Source: Pirellulales bacterium (GTDB lineage: Bacteria; Planctomycetota; Planctomycetia; Pirellulales; DATAWG01). From it: 64,000 bases of DNA. The number at the start of each line of letters is the position of its first letter. The stretch's first letter is position 1. The stretch is taken from positions 37,042-101,041 of the forward strand of contig DATAWG010000008.1 of the NCBI GenBank assembly GCA_036267355.1. Direction: 5' to 3'. Shown in pieces: positions 26,861-35,222 of this stretch. A program made the translations under genes and the position numbers. The notes beneath the pieces were generated by a model. It searched no databases. It had not been told where the DNA came from and saw only the letters and a list, made by a program, of their open reading frames with translations.

Positions 26861-27412
26861 CTAATCGGAATTCTCGGAATTTAACGCAAAGACGGTTAAT
26901 TTGAGGACACACTGCTCATCCTTGGCAGATTCGCGCGACGCCTCGATTTTCACTTCTTCCACCCAAATTCTCTCGGGCAGTGATTCCAGACCTGCTAGCA
27001 TTTTCCCGATTTCGCCATAGCTGCCCTGCGCGTCGAACGCCACCGGAACCATCCGCAGCCCGGCCAGATCCTTGGGCGATTGCGGCTCGAATCGTAATGT
27101 GCGGGTACGGGCCAAGTCGGCTTCTCGAGTAATCCTGCTTCCGAGTTCGGGCAATTCGGCGGCCGAAGGCAATCGCCGGCGATTCTCGGCAACGTAGGCC
27201 TTGGTGCGGTCCAGTTGCTTTTTCAACATAAGAACGCCTGCCGTGAGGACGGGCGTTTCGGCGCCGAATCGTTGCCGCGAAGAGATTTCTTCGCGAAGCG
27301 TATGGATTGACCGCGCGTTTGGCATGAACGCGCAAAACAGATACAGCAAGCCGCCGCCGGCAAGGGCCAGGGTGACTAACCAACTTCCACGTTTGAGGGG
27401 CGAATCCGCCAT
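26861..27412 (-). CDS. PilO/GspM-like assembly protein
   Basis: The protein has 183 residues with one N-terminal transmembrane helix (WLVTLALAGGGLLYLFCAFM), a coiled-coil segment (REEISSRQRFGAETPVLTAGVLMLKKQLDRTKAYVAE) and a small alpha/beta domain ending in EDEQCVLKLTVFAL-like strands. This is the topology of PilO and GspM, which form the inner-membrane alignment complex with PilN/GspL. Sequence motifs are weak, as usual for the family. It lies 19 bp after the PilN-like gene. Confidence comes mainly from topology and gene order. Confidence 0.72.
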   Translation of the reverse strand: MADSPLKRGSWLVTLALAGGGLLYLFCAFMPNARSIHTLREEISSRQRFGAETPVLTAGVLMLKKQLDRTKAYVAENRRRLPSAAELPELGSRITREADLARTRTLRFEPQSPKDLAGLRMVPVAFDAQGSYGEIGKMLAGLESLPERIWVEEVKIEASRESAKDEQCVLKLTVFALNSENSD

Positions 27413-27431
27413 GGTGCGAGCTTTCTATGGA

Positions 27432-28268
27432 TCAGCGAGCGCTGCGGAATGCAGTTACGGCCGCTTTCGACGTGTTCGCCGCTTTGTTGGCCGGACGGTC
27501 GCCCGCTGTTTCAGACGGTGCTTGACCTGCCGGTGCCGGTGTTGGCAGCGCGACATCTTTCGCCGATTTCGCGTCACGCGGAATCGGCGGACCGCCGGCT
27601 TCACCGTAGCCCGGGCGCACGACCAGCCGCGCCGTAAAATGCATCGAGCCGGTTTGGTCGGCGCTGTCGGCTTCGAGCTTGCTGAGTTCGGTTTTCAGGA
27701 ACAAATCGCTTTGCCCCAAAGCGAGCACGTATTGTTGCAAGGCGGCCGAATTCGTCGTGACGCCCGAGAGAACCAATAGTCGCGGGCGGCCTTCGTTGTC
27801 GTGGCGAAGCGTTTCAAGATCGCGCTGCGCGGCCTGCCGGGATTCACTTGCTTTCTTCTCCGCGTCGGTCTGCGGCTTCGCAGCGGCGATCGCCGGCGGC
27901 CGCTCGCCTTGAAATAGCCGAATTTCCTGAAGCGTGATGCAATCCGGCAGCGGCTCAAGGGCCGCCGCAAGCACTTGCGTCGTCGGCCAAGGATGACGTA
28001 GATAGGTCAAAAGATCGGCTTCATGGGTGGCCAATTGCAACTGCCGCTTCAGCTCCGCCTGCCGTGCCACGAGGGCCTGGGCACGATCATATTGCAGGCC
28101 GGTGCGAGCCAACTCCGCGACGGCCTGCCGCCGGAGCATGTGTTGATAAATGCCGCTAAACCCGATCAGCGCGACGAAAATCCCGCCGGCCAGCAGGCGC
28201 CAAACATTCGCCTTGCGATGCACCGTCATCTGGCGGTACGACGCCGGAAGGAAGTCGATGTCGGACAT
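27432..28268 (-). CDS. PilN/GspL-like assembly protein
   Basis: The protein has 278 residues. A short cytoplasmic N-terminus (MSDIDFLPASYRQ) resembles the PilN peptide that binds PilM. One transmembrane helix follows (LLAGGIFVALIGFSGIYQHML), then a coiled coil and a ferredoxin-like C-terminal domain. A Pro/Ala-rich tail of about 45 residues is added. PilN anchors the PilM ring to the membrane and pairs with PilO. The order pilM-pilN-pilO is the canonical type IV pilus order. A 207-bp gap before it holds short direct and inverted repeats. Confidence 0.8.
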   Translation of the reverse strand: MSDIDFLPASYRQMTVHRKANVWRLLAGGIFVALIGFSGIYQHMLRRQAVAELARTGLQYDRAQALVARQAELKRQLQLATHEADLLTYLRHPWPTTQVLAAALEPLPDCITLQEIRLFQGERPPAIAAAKPQTDAEKKASESRQAAQRDLETLRHDNEGRPRLLVLSGVTTNSAALQQYVLALGQSDLFLKTELSKLEADSADQTGSMHFTARLVVRPGYGEAGGPPIPRDAKSAKDVALPTPAPAGQAPSETAGDRPANKAANTSKAAVTAFRSAR

Positions 28269-28475
28269 GGCGGCTAGGGTCAGGGGCTAGGGTCAGGGGC
28301 TACGAAGTTAGAATGACGAATGTCTAATGCCGAATGTCTAAACAATGACGAATGCCCAAATGACGAAATATCGATGCGCGTGCAGTGGATGGACGCCAAT
28401 TGGGTCCGTCGTGCTTCGTCATTTGGGATTCGTCAGTCATTCGTCTTCGTGCTTCGTCATTCGACATTGCATCGC
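28269..28475. repeat. AATGACGAATG direct and inverted repeats
   Basis: Short units related to aatgacgaatgtctaa recur at about 28313-28365. Inverse units (ttcgtcatttggga, cttcgtcattcg) recur at about 28410-28470, so this part can fold back on itself. Before them stand two tandem ctagggtcagggg units at about 28273-28300. The region lies inside the operon between pilM and the pilN-like gene. Confidence 0.7.
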
Positions 28476-29546
28476 TCAGGAAGTTTCAAGGCTACGTAGC
28501 GCTAGGCCGGTGGCTACGTCCCACATACTTTTGCGGCCGGCTTGGTGGGTGAATTCGTAAGTTCGAAGCGGATCGCCCAGTTCGCATTTCAGGTCGAATC
28601 GCGGGGCGATCAGGTCCACGAGCGCTTGCGTCGCTTCGCCGCCGCTGAAAACGGCGCGGGCCAACGGCTGACCGCGAAACGTCACGCTGTGGTATCGCGC
28701 ACAGAGCGATAGCTCGTTCGCCAATCGATCGACCACCGGCCGCACGGCTTCGGCAACGCTGCGTGTGATTTCTGGATCTTGCTGATCGACGCGGCGATCG
28801 CCGTTGTGTCGCCGCAAGGCCGATGCTTCGGACAGCGTCATGTCCAAATGCCGGGCGACCGATTCATCCATTTGCCGGCCGCCCGCATCGATGTACTTGA
28901 TAAACAGCGCGTCGGAGCCCTTGGCAATTACGACAATCGTGCCGGAGGCTCCGATATGCGCAAACAGGGCCCGCTGCTGATGATCTTCGTCGCGGCGAAA
29001 TTGCTTGGCATAGCAGCGCAGCAGAGCCGTCGGCTCGACGTCGATCGCCACCGGCGACAAGCCGGCTTCCACCACGACGCCGAGCAGTTGCTGGACCATC
29101 GGTTTATGGCAGGCGAGCAGGATAACTTCTCGGCGAGTCGTTTCGCCCTGCCGCACGTCGGCGGCTTCGAGAAAACGGATTTCCGCCTCGTTGATGGGAA
29201 ACGGCAGCCGGCCGGCCGCCTCCTGCTGCACCAACCGCTCCGTTTCCCCGCCCGGCACTTTTGCAATGCGCACGTTTTGCACGAACAACTCCGGCGCGCC
29301 CAAGCAAATCACCACGTCGCGGCCGCGGAAATTTCGCCCTTCCCGCGCCCTGCGCAGCGCGGCGCCGAAAGTATGCCACGGATGGGCCGCACCGTCACCG
29401 GCCGGCGCCTCTTCGACCGGAAGTTCCCAGCGCACCGCATCGACCACCCGGGTTTGATCCGCGCTGAACTGAATCAGCTTGATGCTGCGGCTGCCTAGGT
29501 CGACGCCGATCGGGCCGAATCGTTTGCGTTTTAGTTTGGCAATCAT
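28476..29546 (-). CDS. pilM: Type IV pilus assembly protein PilM
   Basis: This 356-residue actin-like cytosolic ATPase fold forms a ring with PilN under the pilus machine. The N-terminal FGPIGVDLGSRSIKLIQFS is the conserved phosphate-1 motif. LVQQEAAGRLPFPINEAEIRFLEA and LLACHKPMVQQLLGVVVEAGL are typical PilM segments, as are AIDVEPTALLRCY and AHIGASGTIVVIAKGSDALFIKYIDAGG (phosphate-2). The length is normal. Its presence marks the locus as type IV pilus-like, since classical type II systems fuse this part into GspL. The gap to the GspH-like gene is 14 bp. Confidence 0.92.
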   Translation of the reverse strand: MIAKLKRKRFGPIGVDLGSRSIKLIQFSADQTRVVDAVRWELPVEEAPAGDGAAHPWHTFGAALRRAREGRNFRGRDVVICLGAPELFVQNVRIAKVPGGETERLVQQEAAGRLPFPINEAEIRFLEAADVRQGETTRREVILLACHKPMVQQLLGVVVEAGLSPVAIDVEPTALLRCYAKQFRRDEDHQQRALFAHIGASGTIVVIAKGSDALFIKYIDAGGRQMDESVARHLDMTLSEASALRRHNGDRRVDQQDPEITRSVAEAVRPVVDRLANELSLCARYHSVTFRGQPLARAVFSGGEATQALVDLIAPRFDLKCELGDPLRTYEFTHQAGRKSMWDVATGLALRSLETS

Positions 29547-29560
29547 GGTTGTGGACCGTT

Positions 29561-30154
29561 TTAAGAACCGCTGGTCGTGCCGACCGTCGGCGCCGATGCT
29601 TGGATCGAGCCGATCGTGGTCAATCCCGTGGCGGGATTGATCGTCACCGACAGATAGCGCGCGGTCGAACCAGTTCCGGCAACGAGCCAGATAACCGTCG
29701 ATGGCGTTTGCGTCGTCGAGCCTAGCGGTCCGAATTGCACGCTCGCGGCTTCGACCGGCGAAGGATTCAATTCCTGCACGTCGTAGAGCGACACCGGCAC
29801 GCCGACGTGCGGCAATTGTCCCAATCGCACGACGAATTGGCTCGCGGAATCTTGTGACGCGTGAAACGGATTCGGCGGCAGTGTCGTTAGCGCCGGGTTG
29901 CTGCCGCTGTATTCGAGAGTGTATTGGTTGTCGACAAGATCGAAGAGAAATTGGTAGGTATCGTTGTTGAGCACCGCCAGGCTGCGACCGTAGGCCAAAT
30001 CGCCGGCGACCACCTCGGCCGCCGAGGAGAGTTGCACCGTGATCGACGGTGCGGCGCTTGGCAGTGCAACTGCCGCGATAATGCTCAGCAGCGTGACCAC
30101 GATTAGAAGTTCGAGCAGCGAGAATCCACTGCGATGTCGTGGTCGGCCGGTCAT
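29561..30154 (-). CDS. GspH/FimT-like prepilin
   Basis: The protein has 197 residues. The prepilin motif RSGFSLLELLIVVTLLSIIAAVALPSA lies near the N-terminus with cleavage before Phe, and the next +5 Glu is present. The following segment (LAYGRSLAVLNNDTYQFLFDLVDNQYTLEY) fits GspH/FimT minor pseudopilins, in which an early helix is followed by 'AR..A..N..' and a beta sheet. It is probably a minor (pseudo)pilin in the tip complex. It lies 10 bp after the small membrane protein gene and 14 bp before pilM. Confidence 0.88.
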   Translation of the reverse strand: MTGRPRHRSGFSLLELLIVVTLLSIIAAVALPSAAPSITVQLSSAAEVVAGDLAYGRSLAVLNNDTYQFLFDLVDNQYTLEYSGSNPALTTLPPNPFHASQDSASQFVVRLGQLPHVGVPVSLYDVQELNPSPVEAASVQFGPLGSTTQTPSTVIWLVAGTGSTARYLSVTINPATGLTTIGSIQASAPTVGTTSGS

Positions 30155-30164
30155 GGTTGGGCGA

Positions 30165-30413
30165 TTATTCTTTTTTGTCCAACGACACGAGCACCTTCAT
30201 GTTGCCGGAATGCAACAGTTCATTCTGCTCGTGCAATTGGGCGTTGATCTCTTTGAGCTGTGCGATGATTTCGTTGCGCTGCTCGACCGCATTGGCAAAC
30301 GGCGGCGCAGCTTCTTGCGTCAGCCCGGTTTTCGGCTGATACAAGCCTAGCACGCCCAAAACGACCAGATTGACCAGCAAGAGAGCAAAAAAAGAGAGTT
30401 TGGTTCGGTTCAT
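30165..30413 (-). CDS. Small single-pass membrane protein
   Basis: From the ATG at 30413 it has 82 residues: one N-terminal hydrophobic helix (LSFFALLLVNLVVLGVLGLY) followed by a helical, coiled-coil-like part (NAVEQRNEIIAQLKEINAQLHEQNELLHSG). No family is recognised. It sits inside the pilus operon 10 bp before the GspH-like gene, so a small structural part of the machine is plausible. The frame is open to 30446, but the extra residues come from a repeat tract. Confidence 0.6.
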   Translation of the reverse strand: MNRTKLSFFALLLVNLVVLGVLGLYQPKTGLTQEAAPPFANAVEQRNEIIAQLKEINAQLHEQNELLHSGNMKVLVSLDKKE

Positions 30414-30490
30414 GGGTAGGAGGCTAGGGTTAGGGATAGGGGGCAATGCAGGGTGAGGGTAAGGGTGAGGGTGAGGGAGGGAGAACGAAG
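30414..30490. repeat. G-rich GGGT(T/G)A tract
   Basis: The tract contains ten or so GGG runs separated by 3-4 nt (ctagggttagggataggg, then gggtgagggtaagggtgagg and onward). It lies in the 131-bp gap between two pilus genes, so the transcript is C-rich and the template strand G-rich. Related CCCTCACCC units are at about 2698-2715 and in the gap at 35625-35655. Confidence 0.75.
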
Positions 30491-30544
30491 TCTAAGGCGA
30501 TTGCGCGTCTCTGATGCCTGGCCTGTCCTCGTTGTCCCCTGCTC

Positions 30545-32248
30545 TCACACATTTTCGGTCCACGAGATTAGCGTCCAGCGGAGACCGCCGTCGGCGGGGT
30601 TGATCACGAAAACCGGCCCAGCCGTCAGGTCCTGCCATTGGTATGTGAGTACAGTCGTATTGGGCATTACGGTCAAGGTCGGAATTGGATTCAGGCCGAT
30701 GCCAGAAAGCCAAACGGGAAAATAGGCGATTCGCGGCGGCGTCGCGAGGCCCAACTGGTTTTGAAACAAGGCGTAGTAGATTCCCCAAATGAACGATGAT
30801 TGATTCCACTCGTTCCGTGTGCTGATGCTGAACGTATTTGCCAGCACTGGTCCGACCACGGAAACCACATTCGCCTGCGGCCCTGCAAGGATCGAAAAAC
30901 CGCCGCCAGATAGCACCGCTCCGTTGAACGTGGCGACCGCCGACGAATTGCACGAAACTCCAGCAGCACTCACCACCGCCGGCAATTGAATAGGCGTGCT
31001 GCTGCCGTCAAGCGCAGGCAGGCTTACGGGAGTGATCGTCGTGCCCGAGCCGCCGATGGTCAGGCTGCTGCCGCAAATCAAGGTGCCGTTGACGGTCAGG
31101 TTGCTGCCGGTCGAGAGGGAGCTTGAACTGAAATAGATACCCAGTGGATTCCGCACCATATCGGGCCCGAGCGTCGTACTGCTAGCACCCGATGGCACGG
31201 CGCCGACGGTGTACACCGGTCCGCCGGGATAAATCTGATACGTCGTGAGATTCGTGGGCAGCGGAATGCTCGGCGATGTGCCGATTGCCACGTTCGTGGT
31301 CGAAAGGCCAAGCCAGCCGAGCGTCGAGATCGTCTGGCCCGACTGCCAGCCGGTCGGCAAGGAGATTTTTCCGGTGAACGGCCGATCGTCGCCCGCTCCG
31401 GCAAGCCGCATCGAATTCAGGTCGGTGAAAAATCGTTGCGAAGCGGCGGAACTCCATGCATAGTCCGCCCCCAACGAAAGGGCGCCTTGCAAAAATACCG
31501 GTCCGGTCACTTGGCATGGTGGATCGAGCGAATCCGTGCCGCTCTTCGTTTGATAGAATGAATATTGCACCATCGTCGACCAATTCGTCGGCTGGGTGCC
31601 GAGTTGCCGAGGAGACAGCGCCACGACGGCCCGCACCCGGTAGCTCGTGGTTTGCGATTGTTGCAACAGCGAACTGGTTGAATAACCCGTCGATAAAACG
31701 GTGACGCGATATGGTTGTCGCGAGTCTTGCGTCGTGAGATTGGGATCGCCGGCGGTGAAGGTGACACTGTAGCTATCGGTGCTGCTAAGCGCGCCGGTGA
31801 ACGTGCTATTCACTCCGCTCCAGCCCGATTGGCTCATTCGTTGCAAGCCGGCTGCCAAGCCGGAGAGCGCTGCCTCGCGAGCTTCGTTTCGCAGGTTTCC
31901 ATTTCCCTGGATCAACACATTCAAGCCTTGCGACCGCAACAGTGCATACGCCATGGCCAGCGCGATGGAGATCAGCCCCAATACCAGCGCGATGGCTACG
32001 CCGCGTCGCCGTCGCGAGCGCCGCCGCCGTGTGATCGGCTCCGTCCGTAGTGTGCCACTGGCTTTGCCAGTGCTTGCCCGCCGTGTGCCACTGGCTTTGC
32101 CAGTGCCTGCAGCGCGGAAGACGTCAACTCGCGGGGCATCCTCGCTAACGCTTCGGGCTCGTGTGGTGGACCGTGTGCCGCCGGCTTCGCCATTGCCGGT
32201 AGCCGGCTCACGGTCGCGTTCGAAATATGGTGTCATGGGGCGAAGCAT
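30545..32248 (-). CDS. PilX-like pilus assembly protein
   Basis: From the ATG at 32248, which overlaps the upstream gene's stop as TAATG, the protein has 567 residues. After about 75 repeat-derived residues (ARSVSEDAPR, then TGKASGT twice) comes RRGVAIALVLGLISIALAMAYALLRSQ, a PilX-type N-terminal helix, and a long beta-rich, Ser/Thr/Gly-rich body. PilX-type proteins are minor pilins without the FTLIE motif and with helical N-termini. The repeat-encoded leader would place the helix unusually far inside. A downstream start near the helix (no ATG visible) cannot be excluded. Confidence 0.72.
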   Translation of the reverse strand: MLRPMTPYFERDREPATGNGEAGGTRSTTRARSVSEDAPRVDVFRAAGTGKASGTRRASTGKASGTLRTEPITRRRRSRRRRGVAIALVLGLISIALAMAYALLRSQGLNVLIQGNGNLRNEAREAALSGLAAGLQRMSQSGWSGVNSTFTGALSSTDSYSVTFTAGDPNLTTQDSRQPYRVTVLSTGYSTSSLLQQSQTTSYRVRAVVALSPRQLGTQPTNWSTMVQYSFYQTKSGTDSLDPPCQVTGPVFLQGALSLGADYAWSSAASQRFFTDLNSMRLAGAGDDRPFTGKISLPTGWQSGQTISTLGWLGLSTTNVAIGTSPSIPLPTNLTTYQIYPGGPVYTVGAVPSGASSTTLGPDMVRNPLGIYFSSSSLSTGSNLTVNGTLICGSSLTIGGSGTTITPVSLPALDGSSTPIQLPAVVSAAGVSCNSSAVATFNGAVLSGGGFSILAGPQANVVSVVGPVLANTFSISTRNEWNQSSFIWGIYYALFQNQLGLATPPRIAYFPVWLSGIGLNPIPTLTVMPNTTVLTYQWQDLTAGPVFVINPADGGLRWTLISWTENV

Positions 32249-33336
32249 TAGGGCAGCGAATAGTTGAAGCAGGCGGAGCCAAGAAACGGGATCGGCGTGG
32301 CCGAGGCCGAGTTTTGTCCCGACCACGCGACGCCGGGCATCAACTGGATTTCGCTTCGCAGCCACACTTGCGTGCGTCCCTCGGCCGCGCTGCAAATCCC
32401 TTGGGGCCATGTAAGATTTGCCCATGTCGTCGTGCCGGCCAGGTACGAATTCCAGCTCGTCGCCGATGGACTGAGCGTCTCGATAAACCATACGGCCGGC
32501 CGCGTTGTCGAGGCGCTGTTGCCGGAATCGGCGACCGACACGACATTCAGTAGATTCGTCAGCACAACTTTGTTCGCCGACGAACTCGTCTTCAGGCTGT
32601 TGACCAGCGTCGTCAAGGATGCGGAATTGGTTGTCGGCACGGCGGTCGTATTGCCGGGCACGGTAAGCTGCACAAGGTCATTCGGAGCGTTGGGGTCGGG
32701 GCAAAAAATCACCAACTCTTGCACCAACGGCGGCCCCGACGGATTGGCTGGAGTGCCGTTCGGCTGCCAGACAATAAGTGTGTTTGGATACGTCCACTGG
32801 CCATCGGTGTCTTGCGTGACCCAGACGCCTGGATAAATCGATTTGCCGTAAGCTTGATGAACGGTGGTTTGAATGCGGTCGAGCGCGGCCCGGGCATGTT
32901 GCGTGGCGATACCGTAGCCTTGTGAATAGTCGTTCGCAAACTCGACGCTACTGACCATCGCCTGCAGGGCGACCGCGATCATCGCCATGATCATCAGCGC
33001 AAATAGCAATTCGACAATGGTCATGCCGCCGCGGTTCGGAGATCGAAAGCTGCCGCAGCCAATACATAAATCTGAAGGGTTAGGCTCGGCCGCGAAATAA
33101 CTTCCGCATTTCAAACCCCTCACCCCGCCCTCTCCCGCAAGGGGAGGATGGTCTGTGTAAAAGTTATTTTTCGGCCGAGCGTTAGCGAGGGGGCGCCGCG
33201 AGTTCGCGCTATTCCCGTCACAGGCAACAGCAGAGCCACTGGCACGCGGGTCGCCACATGACCCCGAAGCATAAGCAACGCTCTTTTGCGGTGCACCCTC
33301 GCTTAGGCTTCGGGCTAGTTTGGGCTGTCGCGGCAT
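32248..33336 (-). CDS. PilW-like prepilin
   Basis: From the ATG at 33336 the protein has 362 residues, but the true start is uncertain. The prepilin motif is RGGMTIVELLFALMIMAMIAVALQAMVSS, about 105 residues in. The residues before it come from repeats: KLARSLSEGAP matches the tagcgagg family, and HPPLAGEGGVRGL matches the ctctcccgcaagggg family. A non-ATG start nearer the motif (around 33080) is possible. The C-terminal body is Asn/Thr/Ser-rich and pilin-like. It ends TAATG into the PilX-like gene. The prepilin identity is solid; the start is not. Confidence 0.78.
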   Translation of the reverse strand: MPRQPKLARSLSEGAPQKSVAYASGSCGDPRASGSAVACDGNSANSRRPLANARPKNNFYTDHPPLAGEGGVRGLKCGSYFAAEPNPSDLCIGCGSFRSPNRGGMTIVELLFALMIMAMIAVALQAMVSSVEFANDYSQGYGIATQHARAALDRIQTTVHQAYGKSIYPGVWVTQDTDGQWTYPNTLIVWQPNGTPANPSGPPLVQELVIFCPDPNAPNDLVQLTVPGNTTAVPTTNSASLTTLVNSLKTSSSANKVVLTNLLNVVSVADSGNSASTTRPAVWFIETLSPSATSWNSYLAGTTTWANLTWPQGICSAAEGRTQVWLRSEIQLMPGVAWSGQNSASATPIPFLGSACFNYSLP

Positions 33337-33340
33337 GGTC

Positions 33341-34030
33341 TTATGAACTTGGAACATAGGCAAAAACCTGACGCAAGTTGGCCAGCGGATGCAACGTGCC
33401 CGTCGTGTCTCGCAGCGAGACATGCACCTCGACCGCCCGGTAGTTGCTCGTTTGCCCTAAGGTAAGTTGCGTCGAAAGATTGCTCGCGCTGACGTAATAC
33501 ACCGATGCCGTGACCTGCCAGTTCGCGAAATACGAAGCGATTTGCATACTCGGATTTCGGGTCCCGCCTTGGCCGTTGTCGTTTCCCAACGGGATCCCCC
33601 AAGGATCGAGCGGCGGCAAATTGCTGATCCCGTTGTAGTCCGCGAGATTCGTATATTGCGATCGGCCCGGGCCGGCCGATTCAGCCGTGTTCGGCGCCAG
33701 CGGACTGTCGTACGGACTCGACGGCACGCGGGCATACTCCTGCCCCGCGATTTCATCCATCAGTTGCTGCGCCATGCCAGTGGCAATCGTTTGCTCGATG
33801 GCGAACGTTGTGTTTTGCAGCGCCGAATTGACGCCGGTCAGAAGCGCGACCCCGGCAACGGCCGCAATCGTGACCGCCGTCATTGCTTCGATGAACGTGA
33901 AGCCGCGCCGCGCCGCGCTTCGATGATTCCACTGCCGATTGGTCCGAGTGCTTCGCCCGCGCAAGGATCGGCGGCGACTTGTTTGAGACCGCAAATGGTG
34001 GCGTGAAAGCAACATGGCCGGCAATCGCAT
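33341..34030 (-). CDS. PilV-like prepilin
   Basis: The protein has 229 residues. The type IV prepilin motif RRGFTFIEAMTAVTIAAVAGVALLTGVNSALQ starts near residue 41, after an Arg/Ser-rich leader that is long for the family, so a later start is possible. The helix is followed by AIEQTIATGMAQQLMDEIAGQEY, typical of PilV/GspI. It is the first gene of the minus-strand run that ends at 16079. The 248 bp upstream to the nadC gene end hold no gene and probably contain the promoter, which I cannot pinpoint. Confidence 0.82.
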   Translation of the reverse strand: MRLPAMLLSRHHLRSQTSRRRSLRGRSTRTNRQWNHRSAARRGFTFIEAMTAVTIAAVAGVALLTGVNSALQNTTFAIEQTIATGMAQQLMDEIAGQEYARVPSSPYDSPLAPNTAESAGPGRSQYTNLADYNGISNLPPLDPWGIPLGNDNGQGGTRNPSMQIASYFANWQVTASVYYVSASNLSTQLTLGQTSNYRAVEVHVSLRDTTGTLHPLANLRQVFAYVPSS

Positions 34031-34278
34031 CGTCCGGCGAAGGAAGGTAGTTGAAAACGATAGGGAGAAGGCGCGAAATAAAACTGGCGCGGCAGGGTCC
34101 CCTCATGTCCGATTCGTCCCCGGCCGCGCCCAGTACCCCGCGCCTCTCCCCAAAGCGCAAGGACAATGAAACGATAGGCCGGAGTTGGAGACCGTCAAAT
34201 TCTTTCGCATGAAAGCGATCCGAATATAACGGGATTGAGGCGAATGCCGATTGTTCCGCCGGCGATGGCGCCGCCGAA

Positions 34279-35196
34279 TCACTGCCAGTCGAGGCCGATA
34301 TCGAGCGCAATAGCCGAGTGCGTTAATGCGCCGACGCTGATTCGCTCGACGCCGGTGCGGGCGATTTCGGCGATCGTCGTAAGCGTGATTCCGCCGGAGG
34401 CTTCGAGCTCCACACCTTGGGCCGATTCGTCCCGAATCGCCACCGCTTGACGCAACACCGCAGGCGGCATGTTGTCGAGCAGGACGATATCTGGTCCCGC
34501 GGAAAGGACTTCTCGCAATTGATCGAGCGTGTCGACCTCGATCTCCACGATCATCGAACCGCCCGGCTTCGCGGCGGCGACCTTGATGCGTTCGCGCACG
34601 CGGCGAACGGCCGCAGCCGGCGTGAGATTCGAGCCGGCCGCCGCGGCCACGGCAAGGTGATTGTCTTTGATGAGGATCGCGTCGAAGAGGCCCAAGCGAT
34701 GGTTCCACCCTCCGCCCCGCCGCACCGCATATTTTTCAAGCCGCCGCCAGCCGGGCGTTGTCTTGCGTGTGTCGTAGATTCGCACCGGCGCCGGCGCGAC
34801 GGCATCGACGAAGCGCCGCGTCAGCGTAGCGATCCCCGACAGCCGGCCCAGCAGATTCAGCAGCGTGCGCTCCACGCTGAGCAGGCTGCGCACCGGCCCG
34901 GCAATCGTTGCCAAAACCGAGCCGGCTTCGATCGCCGATCCGTCAGCCGATTCTGGCCGCCACTGGATGCGCGGATCGAATTGCGCGACCGCCATTTTTC
35001 CAGCCGGCAATCCGGCCACGACGCCCGCCTGCCGAGCTACGACTGCCGCCCGGCCGGTTGCGGTGGCGTCGACCAACGCGTCGGTCGTGAGATCGCCCGC
35101 GCTTTGCAAATCCTCATCGAATGCCGATTGGAGGATGCGCCGGCATTCGGCTTCGAGCGCGGTGTCCCATTCAATCTGCGCGAACTCCTTGGACAT
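34279..35196 (-). CDS. nadC: Nicotinate-nucleotide pyrophosphorylase (carboxylating)
   Basis: The protein has 305 residues. It converts quinolinate and PRPP to nicotinate mononucleotide, CO2 and PPi in de novo NAD synthesis. Family marks include EDLQSAGDLTTDALVDATATG, ERTLLNLLGRLSGIATLTRRFVDAV, DTRKTTPGWRRLEKYAVRRGGG.NHR, LFDAILIKDNHL, EIEVDTLDQLREVLSAGPDIVLLDNM, and the closing EASGGITLTTIAEIARTGVERISVGALTHS. The length is normal (about 280-300). It lies 26 bp after a small membrane protein gene in the same direction. Confidence 0.96.
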   Translation of the reverse strand: MSKEFAQIEWDTALEAECRRILQSAFDEDLQSAGDLTTDALVDATATGRAAVVARQAGVVAGLPAGKMAVAQFDPRIQWRPESADGSAIEAGSVLATIAGPVRSLLSVERTLLNLLGRLSGIATLTRRFVDAVAPAPVRIYDTRKTTPGWRRLEKYAVRRGGGWNHRLGLFDAILIKDNHLAVAAAAGSNLTPAAAVRRVRERIKVAAAKPGGSMIVEIEVDTLDQLREVLSAGPDIVLLDNMPPAVLRQAVAIRDESAQGVELEASGGITLTTIAEIARTGVERISVGALTHSAIALDIGLDWQ

Positions 35197-35222
35197 GGCG
35201 AAATCGACTTGCCTTCAGGAAA

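Noticed and set aside
28269-28475. CRISPR array
   Set aside because: The AATGACGAATG units are short, irregularly spaced and partly inverted, without uniform repeats and unique spacers; no cas gene is near.
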